From Corynespora cassiicola (Eukaryota; Ascomycota; Dothideomycetes; Pleosporales; Corynesporascaceae): a DNA stretch of 64,000 nucleotides. Of this stretch, positions 25,682 to 38,307 are shown in pieces; the first letter of the stretch is position 1, and each line of letters begins with the position of its first letter. The notes beneath the pieces were generated by a model, which was not told the origin of the DNA, ran no database searches, and was given only the letters and a program-made list of their open reading frames with translations. Both the position numbers and the translations under genes were made by a program. The stretch lies in contig JAEUWY010000002.1 of assembly GCA_022059125.1 (NCBI GenBank), forward strand, positions 124,001 to 188,000. The letters are read 5' to 3'.

Positions 25682-27219
25682 TCAGTCACCAATGGGAAAC
25701 AGCGAATGCGCCGAGCTGCCCGCGTCGTACCTGATAATGTCCATGATCCTCGCATGGCCCACCGCTTCGCCAAACTCGAATCCATCATCCAACACCACCG
25801 CCGTGATGTTAAAGTTCCAAAACACGACTGCAAACTTGAGCTTCCTCCCCACCGGTCGTTTGAAATAGTTGGAGTCGCCTCCTTCTAGGTTGCCCTGCCG
25901 GTGAATCGTCGATTTGGCTCGCTCCTCACCACGGCTCAGCACCTCGAACGCATCAAACTCGCCGCAACCTGTAGACCAGCAAGAACAGGGCATGTTGTTT
26001 CGGTCGTTGCCGTATTGGAGGATACGTGGGATGGCAGCGTTGAGGAACCACCAGGCTGGCGCGTCCGACAGCAATCCTTGGTCACTGCCCACGTTGTCGT
26101 AGTGATCCATCTGGAATTCAACAAAGAAGGCCTTGGCCTCGCCAGCCCAGCCATCTAAACACTTGTCAGCTGACAAAAAAAATAGCAAGCAGAACGAAGT
26201 TTTCTACAATGAGCCGTGGACGCTGGTCTGGCGTATTCGCAGTCGCCATCGCACTGTCGGTCAGAAAAGACAGCAATCTCAATCTCCGACGTCTCCAGCG
26301 TTCCGTCAAATGGTGTCGTGTCTGAGGCTACTGCACCTCCATCCTGCGTGACATACGAAAGCGAGTTCCCGAATGCACTGCCACAAGTCAACAATGGGAA
26401 ATACACAGCTATCCGTGACGCACTAATCAAATGTGCCCGATTTCTGCGGATCGCCCTTGTTGGCAAGAAATGCAAATCCCGTGGCTTGAGCGGCGGCAGC
26501 AGACGTGTAGTATGCAATCCGCTTCCAGACCGCAGCCGCATATACCGTGTCAGGTGATGTTGTTGGGCCGGGCTTGTTGGACATGGCACTTGACGTTGTC
26601 GTTGGTAGTATGTCGACATCTCGACGCTTTTCCACTACCATGGAAGAGCCATGCCTCCACCTAGTTAACAACGTCGTTGGATCAGCCGTCGGCCAAGATG
26701 GGCCAGAACTGGACGAGATATCAAAGGTATCATAGGCATGCCTTCCAAGTCTTGGGGGTTGGTCTTCACTGTAATACGCATCATGAGCCGGATGCAGAGA
26801 GCCGTTTCTAGCTTTGCTGTTGTTGAAAGATGCATGGCTTGATGGTGAAAATGCATCCAGGGTATACACCGCCAATTGGGACACATTCATCGGCCCGCGG
26901 AGATGCATTGAGAGCTGTGCGTTATTGTCAGTCGAACCCACAAAAACAGATTGACCCAAGTTACTTCTCCGAACAAAGGCGTTAGCGATCCTGTTCCTGA
27001 GTATGAGACGGGCTCATGGTCGCAAAGCCCCGTGTCGGGATTAACTCGGGTGGTGCGATTGTATCGACCGGGTTGGCTAATGTTCTTGTACGTGATGGCC
27101 TGGACTTCGGAGCAGTACCAGTTCCCCTCTGAGAACTGGGAGTGTTCTCGACATAGCTCGCCGGCAGATTTTGCAAATGTCAGCGATGGTAGGACGCATG
27201 CGACAAGGATGTTCTTCAT
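25682..27219 (-). CDS. TOS1-like secreted cell-wall protein
   Basis: Member of the fungal TOS1 family (DUF2403 N-terminal and DUF2401 C-terminal domains), covalently wall-associated proteins with a proposed glucan-active domain. Exons 26965-27219, 26424-26914, 26208-26377 and 25682-26154 give 462 residues, close to yeast Tos1. The N-terminus is a likely signal peptide (MKNILVACVLPSLTFAKSAG). The middle is Ser/Thr-rich. The C-terminal domain shows the family pattern GWAGEAKAFFVEFQMDH, PAWWFLNAAIPRILQYGN, CSCWSTGCGEFDAFEVL and ITAVVLDD. Splicing restores FDYAFGNSLSY across exons 2-3. The start at 27219 was chosen for the signal peptide; an in-frame upstream ATG at 27363 adds non-signal-like sequence. 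Divergent from the uS15 gene. Confidence 0.85.
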
Positions 27220-28125
27220 AATTGGTACGTTTGGTATCAAGCTGCTGGGAGAGCAATGCGTGGTTGTGGTATGCAGCGTGTAATTGCGGGATGGCTTTTC
27301 CGATATAAGAGCCAGAGTGAGAAATCGAAGGAGATGAGAGACCATGACCAGCGGACCGCACATTCTCGATTAATGCAGCTGCGCACCCAATAAGGCGGGC
27401 AGGATACACGTTCGCGGCAGGAGCCAGCAGCAATCATATTGTGTAGTCGAAGACATGTACGAGGCATCGCATGAAAGGCACGAATTCCTGCAAAATGGGT
27501 AGGATTGAATGGCATGGCGGTAGAAATTATATTGTGTTCTATGAGAAGAATATCGAACATGTTCAGGGCAGTGGAGGGCGGAGAAGCTCTCGGATTCTGC
27601 GGGCCAATTCTCAACTTGGAAGAATCCGCGACTGGCAGATAGACACCCGGTTCGACTGCTTCGTGACTGTCAGCTTGGGTTCGCAAAAGAAGGCTTCTGA
27701 CCAGAAGGGAATGCGAATGGAATCAGGAGTCCGTTGAGATCATTTCTCGAATAAATTCCGAGATAAATCAAGAGGTGCCAATTTGGGTTAATGCAACCAC
27801 TCATCATGTAATGACGCGCAAGAGTTGAAAGAGATGAGGAACGTACCCTGAGAAGGAGAAGCGCAGAACTGGCATGCTGCAGTGGCTGTTAGTAGAGCTA
27901 TGTGTTGCGCTCAAAGCCTGCGATGGCAGGTGATGGAAGGGATGCGGTCGAGCTCCGCCAGAAATTTTATGCAGGTCGCTTCGCCAAGGCGGCCCGTGCG
28001 GCTAAGCGAATTTTCGCGCACTCGACTTCAACTCCACCACCGCCGCATCGCAGGAACTTCTCCAGCCAACCTTCACGACTCCAGCTCGACAACTCCGCCG
28101 TCGGTACTAACCACAGCCATTCAAA
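27220..28125. promoter_or_regulatory. Divergent promoter region of TOS1-like and uS15 genes
   Basis: 906 bp between divergent starts. The side next to the ribosomal protein gene is C/T-rich (about 28020-28125), typical of ribosomal protein leaders. No gene is seen in it. Confidence 0.45.
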
Positions 28126-28802
28126 ATGGGTCGTCTTCACAGCAACGGAAAGGGCATTTCAGCCTCCGCCATCCCCTACTCCCGCACTGCTCCCCCGTGG
28201 CTCAAGACCACCCCCGAGCAGGTCGTCGAGCAGATCAACAAGCTCGCGAAGAAGGGTGCCACTCCCTCCCAGATTGGCGAGATCCTCCGTGACTCCCACG
28301 GCATTACCCAGACCAAGGGTGAGTTTTTGCGCGGGAACCGCTGCGTTGCGCAATCGCTGACAGGCCCACAGTTGTCACTGGTAACAAGATCCTCCGTATC
28401 TTGAAGTCGAACGGTATGGTAGCTCCCACGTGAAGCGCGAGTCGACAGCAGCTCTGCCTCAGAGGCATCTGTCGCGCTATATAAATTCGCCTCTGTTGGT
28501 TTCATTGCTGACAGAGAGCCATTAGGCCTCGCTCCCGAGATCCCCGAGGACCTCTACATGCTCATCAAGAAGGCTGTTGCCGTCCGCAAGCACTTGTCCA
28601 CCAACCGCAAGGACCGTGACTCCAAGTTGTATGTTTTTGATTCCTGCAAGATCCTTCTAATGCTGGGCTAATTTTTTTTCTCAGCCGCCTCATTCTCATC
28701 GAGTCCCGTATCCACCGCCTGTCCCGTTACTACAAGACCGTCGGTGTCCTCCCCCCTACCTGGAGGTACGAGTCTGCCACCGCCTCCACCCTCGTCGCAT
28801 AA
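28126..28802 (+). CDS. RPS13: 40S ribosomal protein S13 (uS15)
   Basis: Structural protein of the small ribosomal subunit. Exons 28126-28318, 28372-28413, 28526-28628 and 28685-28802 code for 151 residues, exactly the eukaryotic S13 length. The N-terminus [20 protein letters not shown] and the C-terminal [15 protein letters not shown] region are family signatures. Three introns of 53, 112 and 56 bp, a normal pattern for ribosomal protein genes of filamentous fungi. The start has good context (AAAATGGG). Confidence 0.97.
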
Positions 28803-29195
28803 ACGCTCGTTGGGTATCATTTGGTGGTTTGGTCAAGGAAAACGGCTCGAATGGAGTTTCATGGCTGCATGGATGCTACGTGGGTCATATAACCACTTTA
28901 CGGATATGCTCTGGAATGAATCAAAAGCATCACGTTAACATTTCAACCGGCGCGCGTACCAACATGTGTCAATTCTGTGATTTCGTGTTTGATTTTGCTC
29001 TCTCGAGACCTGGGGTATCTTCCCATCCCAACCATTCCGCGCCAAGTATATAGTTGTGTCTGACTTTTGAACGCCGTCCTATGCTTTTCATTGTCTCGTA
29101 CGCCTGGTAGTCCTCCCTCGACAGGGTTGACGCGTGTGAGACGCGTAGATTCTGTCGTTTCTGTATCCGCAACCCCTCCCGCTCAACGTCTTTGT
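28803..29195. other. Convergent intergenic region
   Basis: 393 bp between the uS15 stop and the Sdc1-like stop. It must hold both 3' ends. No other feature is seen. Confidence 0.45.
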
Positions 29196-29769
29196 TCAAG
29201 GACCCTCTATCTCCAAACTTTTCTGTGCCAGGAACTCGCTGAGGAACTTGAGCGGCTTGTCAGGCCTGTTGTTAGTCAGCACTTGCATCTCACCCCATTT
29301 CCCAGCCATGCATTTAGCCTCAATCAACCCATCATCTTTTTCGCCATGCTGCCAGCCCAATCTGCACGACAGCGCGTACAACTTCGACTTACTCTGCGGT
29401 AGCGAGGTGCTTCATAGCCTCTAGCAGGTGCGGCGTGACGTTCTGGTTTAGATATACGCGCGTCGGGCTGCCGTGCGGGTTCGGGTGCGCGGGCGCCTGC
29501 TGCGGCGGTCCTGCGGGGTGCGGAGAGTTGCGCGAGGGCGTCAAGGCGGGCGGCGCGTTTGTCGGGGTGGGAGCAGAGGGGATCGAGGGCACGGGTTGGG
29601 GGGTGAAGTCCGAGGGCGTGGGCGCGCTGTCAGGCATCTCGATGTCGGCGGGTGCGGGAGCGGAGGCGCCTGCTGGGGTGGGCGTGGGTGTGGGTGTGCC
29701 ATTGGGGAGGGGTGTTTCTTGAGAGGTGGATTCGGTGGGGTGTGCGGGGGTTGGGGAGGGTTCAGCCAT
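29196..29769 (-). CDS. SDC1: Dpy-30 domain protein, COMPASS subunit Sdc1-like
   Basis: Likely subunit of the Set1/COMPASS histone H3K4 methyltransferase, where the Dpy-30 helices dimerise and contact Bre2. Exons 29393-29769 and 29196-29265 give 148 residues; a 127-bp intron splits the Dpy-30 motif. Residues 1-100 are Pro/Thr/Ala-rich and probably disordered. Residues about 105-148 carry the motif RVYLNQNVTPHLLEAMKHLA, then PLKFLSEFLAQKSLE. The start at 29769 (AAGATGGCT) was chosen over in-frame upstream Met codons because the extended part (to 30042) is not conserved-looking. It marks the left housekeeping boundary of the PKS cluster. Confidence 0.83.
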
Positions 29770-30494
29770 CTTAGAGGGTTTGGTCGGGGGTGTCTGGGTT
29801 CGTTTTGGTGGAGTTGTGTCAGATGGTGAGGTTCTTGGTGTAGAGGTGTTGGAAGGCTTTGGGAAGGGAAGGATCCGGAGATCAGCCGGAGATTGCGGGG
29901 AACTTTCGGATCCTTTGTCTCGAGCATCCAGGCTTCCGGCAACACACTGATCATCTACATTTTCCTGCACGAGACTCTTCATCCCTGATGCTTCATCAGA
30001 TATGTGCACCCCGTAGCCATACAATTCAGTCTCTTTGATCAAATGCCTCTGATTCTTCTTCCCCCTCAGGCATTTGAGTAATCCCCAGCCAGATCTATCT
30101 CTACGTAGCAGCGCTAGAAGTGTAACATAACATGACGAACATCATCAAGGACATGGTTGGTACCTTTCTGTTCTAGTAATCTTTGGTCTTGTTGATATAG
30201 TTCTATGGATTACAAGATACGTATTATCCGCACGACGACGGTCGTTCACAGCAAGTGCCAACACCAGATGCGTAGCAAGCCAACGGCTAACGCAACACCG
30301 ATTGCAGGAGCGGCCCGACGCAACTGAATATAGCATGCTGGTCAGTTAGTTCCAAAAAAGAGCAATGGATTCTATATCTGCTTTGATGTGGCGTTATTGT
30401 AGACTCAAACGCTGGATATCTATCATGAAACCGAGTCCTAAACTCAGCAGAATGGCGACGCCACTGCCATCTTCATGACACCAAAGAGTCCACT
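29770..30494. other. Intergenic boundary between Sdc1-like gene and PKS gene
   Basis: 725 bp holding the Sdc1-like promoter and the PKS 3' end. No gene or clear repeat seen. Confidence 0.45.
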
Positions 30495-33400
30495 CTATCC
30501 CAGCATCTTTCCTAAAACCTTTGCAGCATGCTTTCCCAAGGCATGCAAATTACCCATTCCCAACAATTCCATTGTAGTAATGTCAAATCCCAGCGCTTGA
30601 CGCCACCAGGCGCGCAACTCAACACTCACCAGCGAATCCATGCCGAGCTGCGAAAGCGGAACAACTATGTTCAGATCTTCATCTTGACGAAGAAGTAGAG
30701 CAAACAGCTTGCGACCTATTTCGCGAGCGAGAAAGTCAGCTGTCTCGTCGGTTTCGAGCAAAGCCTGTGCGCGGCCCTCTTCAGCGGCCGCGGCTCGAAT
30801 CCGTCCGAGAAAAGCCTTCAGGCCATCGCCGTTTTGGCCATCATCGCTCTGGAAGTTGGGAGAACTACTCGCATTGTGGTAGATGGCCATTCGTCTATCC
30901 TTCCGGTGGAAGGCCCGGTTTTCAGGGTCGCTAAGTGGCAAAGTTGTTCCAAGACCAACAACGAATGTGTTCTTGTCGATGAATCCAGCGGTACCTGAAC
31001 CAAGGGCATTCAAATCCCATCGGCGAGGCGAAGAGAAAGTCGTTATGGATGCCGAGATATACTGCAACAACTCAACCTCCATGACTCCTAGTGCGCTCGC
31101 AGCCTTCATACGCTGCATCAGACCTTCATCAAGCGCAGCAGCGCCGACATCCATGACGGCTCCAATGTCAATCGAAGAAGCAGCAAGACCAAGACTTGTC
31201 CTGTACTGCACAAAGCTGTCGAGGAAGGCGTTTGCGCCAGCGTAATTAGCCTGACCAGGCGTGCCCAAAAGGCCAGATATCGACGAGAAGAACACAAAAA
31301 AGTCAAGGTTGGCGCCGGCCGCCAGCGTAGCCTCATGCAACAACCAAGTACCACGCACCTTCGGATCAGTGGCTTCATTCCATTCCTTGAGGCTCATATT
31401 CAGGAAAGCCTCGTCTCGGAGAACCATGGAGCACTGAAGGATACCCTTGAGGGCAGGACCAGCTGTTTGGACCGCACGAGTAACATCGCCAGCATCGGTC
31501 ACACTGCCCTTGACAAATGATACCTTACAGCCCATACTTTCGAGCTCATGGGCAAATTCGACATCGTCGATACCTTGCCCAGCGCTTCTGGAGAGAAAGA
31601 CTAGATGACGTGCACTGTGCTCGACCAGGTGGCGTGCCACGGATCGTCCCAGTCCACCAAGCCCGCCAACGAGCAGGTAGGATGCTGAGCTATTCAGTTC
31701 CAGCTTCTTGGGGATCTTAGCGCAAGATTCGATGCCAACTTTGATCTTGCCATTTGTGTCTCGCATGGAGACGACGATCTTGCCCAGATGCTGCCCTTGT
31801 TGCATATATCGAAACGCGTCCGGAATCGCAGATGCATCGTACTCCCTGTTGGGCCGAATGGGGGTGATGTGGCCACCATTAAAAGCGTCCACGATGGATC
31901 CAAGTAATCTGTTGCAAATGATGTCAATGACTAGAGCAGCTTAGAATACGTGCAAGTACTCACTCTTTGCAGATATCCAACCTCTTGGATTTGAGCTCAT
32001 CCAAATCTAAGCAGGCATATGTTCGGTTGGCGAGAAACACGTCCATGTCAAGCTGCCCTGATCCTAGGAGATCACGCTTTCCAATCTCAACCATCGTACC
32101 GAATTCAGCCACGCAACGCCACGTCGCATGGAGGAGTTCGCCTGATAGAGAATTCAAGATAAGGCTCACACCTTCGCCCCGAGTCTCGCGCATCAAACTA
32201 TCCGCGAAACTGATGTCTCTGGAATTGAAGATTCGATGTCTGGGGAGGCCTATGGTGTCCGTCAGGTATCTTACTTTCTCCTCGTTACCGACGGTCGCAT
32301 AGATCTCGGCCCCAATCATCTTCGCAATCTGAATAGCGGCTAGGCCGACACCACCGCAAGCACTGTGGATAAGTACCGACTATGAGAATATTAGGCTAGA
32401 TTCCAACTCGATAGCTTGGCTTCACTCACCTGTCCTCTTTTCAAGCGGCCCAGATCGATCAAAGAGTACATTGCTGTGCCAAAAACAGCAGGCATTGCCG
32501 CCGCATCCTCAAATGCCAGCGTATCAGGAATCTTCGCACAGTTTCTTTCGCGGACAACGGCATGCGTCGAGAAACAATCGTTTCCTAGGAACATGACGCG
32601 ATCGCCTGGGCAGAGATCCTTCACTTCGGGACCAACGCGAGATACAAGGCCACTGGCCTCAATACCCAAGCCATTATCCGGGTAAGGTACGACATTTAGG
32701 GCACACAACACATCCTGTTCACCCTCAGTCAGCAAATTCAATGCAACGATTGGCGAGATGCATCTTACCCTAAAGTTCAGTCCAGCAGCATAAACTTGGA
32801 TCTCAACATCTTCGCCGCTCAATGGTTTTGATTCAATGGGCGTCCATTGGAAAGACGTCAGACGGCCTGGCGTTACCATGTCAAGATGCATATGATCTTC
32901 CGGAGGCTGCATATCCGATACAAGCTCGTTCTTCAGCAGAAGTGGATAGATGCGCGGAACGTTTATCGTCTGGTCGACAATGGCATACTCGAATTCGGGA
33001 TTCAGAGATGCATCCCCCTTGCGCAACTGGAATTTTTCAAAGACTTGGACCACACGGTCGATGGAGGAACTTATATCATCCACCTCGCATGTGCCGACAT
33101 CTAGTAGCATTTCAGTGCGCATAGTACGTAGCACACCGATGACTTGTGCATATCTAGGGTCTGCGCATCGAATTTGAGATGGAGGTGTGATCCATAGCAT
33201 ACCTGAGTCACCCAACTGTCCCACCAGATGCTGAAATGCCTCGTAGCGCGTTTGGTCAATATCTTCGAAAAAAGGGCAACCGCGGTCGAAGTCGAGAGTG
33301 GAGATTACATCTTGAGATGATGGCAGTTTGTCTCCAAGCTGGCACCGATGTACTGCATATCCTCTGCTCTGCAGCTTTCGTGATATCTTATCGGCGTTTC

Positions 33401-36400
33401 CAGATCCACTTCCATCATCGCACAGAAGAGTAACCGCAAGCTTGCGCTCCGCATCATTGCTCGCCTGCGGCCTTGCCACCATCATGGCGTTCAACTGATG
33501 GGGCTCCTCGCCATCAAGTACAATAGCGTCAAGCCCCGCAAAGCCCGCATCTATCAATTCTGACCTCCATCGATCTGGGCTTACATATGGTTCATCAGCT
33601 CGCCGATCCGATACACCGTTCCACCAGCCCGGAAGAGTGCCGAAGACCACATTGGGCCATTTGGATGTCGAAAAGAGCTCATGAAGAAGCAGTCTCCCTT
33701 CTGGAGCGAGCAGTTTGCGCACATTCTTCAGGGTGTCTCCGAGACTCTCCGTAGCGTGTAAAACATTGGTAGCAATGACCAAATCGTACTCCGTAGCGTC
33801 AAAGCCCTGCTCGGCCGGATCTTTGCTAATATCCAACATGCGATACTCAATGTTATGGTGATCTTTGAGCAGCTCTTTCGCAGATACAAAGAAGCCAGAC
33901 GATATGTCGGTAAAGCTGTACTTGTTGTACAGCGCCTGCGGTGTGGACCCAGGCAGTGTTAAATCCTTCAGTATGCTCGCAGAGGATGCACCAGTACCTG
34001 CGCCAATCTCTAGAACACGCAGATTGGGGTTGGTATGACCCAGATGACGAATAAAGTCAGATCTGTCGCACATTTCCATTGAGACGTACATGTCGGCCAG
34101 TGTGTTCCCAGCAAGGAATATGTCTAGCGCCTCAGTTTCGCCCGAAAGAAGGCCAACAATATTCTTTACCACTTTCTCCATGGCATCTGCACAAGCTTTG
34201 ACAGGCGTATCCGACATGCGATGGACGAGGTTACCGATTCTGTCTAGGATAGTGTCGTCATCAAGGGTCGTGATAGCCGCGTCTAGGTTTCGCACTTGGT
34301 CTTCGATCCAGGCCTGGTATTTTTGCATGTGAGGAAGTGCAGCTTGGAAATCCTTTGTATGTCGGTTTGAGTACAATATGCAAAGCTGAGAGAGCTCATC
34401 TAAGCTGGGCGTGTACAAGTGACGAGGAAGAGACAGTTTTATGAGACTGGATGCGTCCAGGAAATCGATATGCGGGCCCCACGCAAGACGCGCAGTACTT
34501 CCAAAATTCTCCGTTTCGGCTTCCTTGGCTTCTTGTAGGGGAGAAAGTGCTAACCCTTCGATGCGCAGGAAGACCTGGCCGTCATGAATGATATGAACTT
34601 GACCAACAATATCGCCGCTTTCTTGGATGAGGGGTTCGGAGGACGACATAACATTCATGTCGACATTAGGCACGCAGTGGTGCATTGTAAGTCGATCGAT
34701 TCTGGTCGGAACTCTCCTGTAAGACCTTGCATTGGGCGTACCTTTGAGACCAGCAATCAAAGCTGACTGAATGCACGCGTCTACAGCTGTGGGGTGCAAG
34801 TGGTAGTGCTCTTCGTCTCCGATCCTGTCGCTACACACGTTGGCTGTTGCGAGGTTTCTCACACTGCCACATCGAACATCTTGGAGACGTCGGAACTGAG
34901 GGCCAAATTGCAACCCAGCCTTGTCTAAGAGGTCGTAGTATCTGCGTGCCTCTAGTTTTCGAGGCAATGCATCTTGAGTCTGCGCCAAATGAGACTTGCC
35001 AGACTCGGACATGACCTGGCCGGTACAATGCTTTACCCACATATGACCATTGTATGATGAGATGTTGAATTCCCACCACTGGCTATCAAGCGAGTCTGTA
35101 AGGCGGTGAGGGCGGAATGTCGTCACCAACTCGGTGGGCGCCCCCTCGGTCAAAACAAGACCAGCATCAATTACCACATGGCGAAGGCTAAAGCCTTCTT
35201 GAGAACCACCAATCTGTCGAATCCCTTCACCGGCCATTGATAGATAGCCTGCACATGGGAAAACGACATGATCCTCGACTTTATGGTCTCGAAGCCAGGT
35301 ATTGGTGCCCTTGTCGATGTGAAGAAGATTTCGCCAACTCGGTTCAAGGCCAGTGCCTTCGAGCTGGCGTACTCCTAGGAGCGGGTGACTGGGGAATTTA
35401 CGATGCCTCCATTCATTTGACACCCTAGATTCTCGCCAATAGTCAGTCTCATGATCCCAGGGGTACGTCGGAAGGCCTGGGAGACAATTTCCAACCGGGA
35501 TAAGCTTTCCAAAATCGACCGGGATGTTCAGTTCAAAAAGCTTTCCGATAGCTGTCAAGAATGATGCGGCACAATCTTCGCCCCGCTGTAGGGTCGAGAC
35601 GTAGGAAGCCGAGTTGGAAACCTCAGCAAATATCTGTCTCAAAGGACCAGCAAGGGCTGAGTGGGGGCCTAGCTCCAGGAAGGCTACATTCTTGACCTGA
35701 TCAAGAAGCTTTGTAACAGCGGACCTGAAGAGAACCGGTGATTCAAGATTTCTCTGCCAGTATGATGCATCGAAGGGGCTCTCTGCCAACTGCCCAGTCA
35801 CAGTAGAGAAGAAAGGCTTCAACGGTGACTTGCCAACAACGTGGCGCTGAATAACCGAACGGTATTCATCTCCGATGTCTTTCATATGATGTGAGTGATA
35901 AGCCTTGTCAACCTTCAGCATCCTTGCTAATGCTTCTGGGTGCTCTTTGTTTATACGTGAGACTGTCTCTTGAACAGCAGAGGCGTCACCGGACAGAGTG
36001 ACGCTCTTGTTTGAGTTCTCACAGGCGATGACAACGTTTGGAGATAATAGATCGCGTACTTCGTCCCAACCAAGCCCTATCGCGGCCATAGCACCGCTAT
36101 TGGTTTGCATCTTAGCGGCTTGACCGCGTTGCCACGCAGATATGATAGCTTCTTTTGCCGTAAGAGCGCCCACAGCGTAGGCTGCAGCAATCTCACCGCT
36201 ACTATGCCCAAGAACCGCATGTGGTTTGACGCCCACTGCTTCAAAAAGATCCACCAAAGCAATCTGCACAGCGGTGCATAGAGGCTGGGAGATTTCTGCT
36301 GAGTGTACACGCGACAACCTGGCTGGCTTGAGAAGTTCCTGTTCCAGTGTCCATTGGGGATCTATGGGCGCCTGAGCATCTCTAAGGTGTTTGTCGAGGG

Positions 36401-38307
36401 ATCGAATGGTGCTCTGAAAACACAAATCAGAGCGTAACAAAAGATCTCTGCCCATACGGGGCCACTGAGCTCCTTGCCCTGTAAAGACCATGACAAGATT
36501 GGGTGCTGGGGTTGCTATTCTTTTGCCGGGAGATATAGTCCCCGACTGCGAGCCATTTATGATTGCAAAAGCCCTATGGGGAAGGTGCTCCCTCCTGTTG
36601 GCAAGTGTGTATGCCAGATCTTGAGTGTAATTTCCCGCCTTTGGTCCGTTGCACTTGGTGTCAAGTATGCCCTGTAAATCGTGCGTCATCTTTGTTAAAG
36701 ATGAGGCTGATTGGGCAGAAACGACTAGCAGATGGGGAACATCTCCAGGACTTTTTTCTGCTGCCGTGGCAGCAGCATCTAAACCGTTACGAAGCTTTTG
36801 GGGCTCACTAATGCTACGAGCTGAATCGATAATAACGTGCGCGTTGGATCCTCCGATTCCAAACGAGTTGATGCTAATCCTTTCATGGCGAGATTCTGGC
36901 CAGGATTGTGGGTTCATAGGAACTGTCAACTTGTTTTCTTCGAAGGGAATCCTTGGGTTCGGACTGGTGAACTTGATGTTTGGCAGAATGGTGCGGTTTT
37001 CCAAAGAGAGCACACATTTGATTAGCGACGTAAGACCGGATGCTCCCTCCGAATGACCCAGATTTGGCTTGACCGAGCCAATGAAAACACCTGAGTCTCC
37101 GAAGACGCGCGCGATGGCATTGACCTCGATGGGATCCCCAATGGCGGTGCCAGTGCCGTGGCATTCAACAAAAGCTGTTTTAGAGAAGTCGTTGATTCCA
37201 GCAGCTTGGTACGCTTTTCTGATCATAACCTCCTGGCTTTCGGTGCTAGGAAGTGTCACACCCAGAGTCTTCCCGTCGTGATTCGACATAGTGCCCTTGA
37301 TTACAGCACGAATTGGGTTTCCATCGCGCATGGCAGCATCCAATGGCTTAATGTACACAGCAGAAATGGCTTCGCCTCTTGCATATCCGTCTGCATCAGC
37401 TGAAAAGGTTTTGCATGATCCGTCCGGAGAAAGAACGCCCTTTTCTGACATTGATGCAGTAAGATTAGGGCCTAGGATCAGGTTTGCACCCCCTACGATA
37501 GCTGAGTCGCAGTCGCCTCGTTGAATTGCCAGACAGGCTTCATGTAGGCCGACTAGTGCAGATGAACAGGCAGTGCGGACCGTCAAGCTGTTTCAGATGT
37601 AAGCCGGTTGTTATGGATAAAGATAGATAGATATTAACTGCTTATGTGCGTACCTAGGCCCACGCAAGTCCATCTCGTAAGAAACACGATTGGACAGCAT
37701 GAAATCGCTGTATCCCTCGACTCGATAGGGTCCAGACTGTAGGGGGTCTCTATTCTGCATCTCGAGCCACTGTATTATTACGAGTCAGTTCTTATCCAGC
37801 CTCGAGGGTAGAAGTCCTTTTTCCACTTACGTCTTCACCGTAATATCCCATATAGCAGCCAATGTTCTCCCCCTTAAAGCCGACATTCCCTGCATCATCG
37901 AAGCACTCTCTGACTACCTCTAGCATACGGCGTAGCTGAGGATCAGCAGCCTCAAGTTCCGAACGATTAAGAGAGAATCGAGCAGCATCCAAAGCACCCA
38001 GCTTGATGCTCTCGTCGAGGAAGTAGCCGTACTCAGTGATAATGGAGCCCGGTCGTCCAGATGCTGAGTGGTATGCCGATACATTGTAGCGTGACTCCGG
38101 TACTCGGCTTTTGGCATCACCTTTAGCCAAAAGGAAGTCGTATAACTGCTGTGGGTTTTTAAGCCCTCCAGGGAGGCGCGTAGCCATGCCACAGATAGCT
38201 ATCGGAGCATGTTTCTCCATTGTAGCTTGATCATGAGCGCTGCTGACCTGAAAAGTCGTCGTGCCGTTGACTGGCGGCTGCGAAACACCGTTCATTTGTA
38301 CGGTCAT
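30495..38307 (-). CDS. Highly reducing type I polyketide synthase (KS-AT-DH-MT-ER-KR-ACP)
   Basis: Iterative PKS making a reduced, methyl-branched polyketide chain. Six exons: 37831-38307, 37654-37769, 32769-37587, 32430-32714, 31964-32379 and 30495-31908, 2508 residues. KS: Cys about 205 in RTACSSAL, His in HGTGT about 341 and LGHSEGASG about 376. AT: GQGAQ about 568, GHSSGE about 660. DH: His about 966 (in [11 protein letters not shown]), Asp about 1135 ([10 protein letters not shown]). C-methyltransferase: intact LEIGAGTG about 1390. ER from about 1775 with [12 protein letters not shown] about 1905. KR: GGLGGLG about 2120 and Tyr about 2262 in [14 protein letters not shown]: Ser about 2463 in GMDSL. 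The protein ends right after the ACP with no thioesterase or reductase, so release in trans is expected, fitting the divergent PLP synthase. Same domain order as fumonisin-type PKSs. All active sites look intact. Confidence 0.95.
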
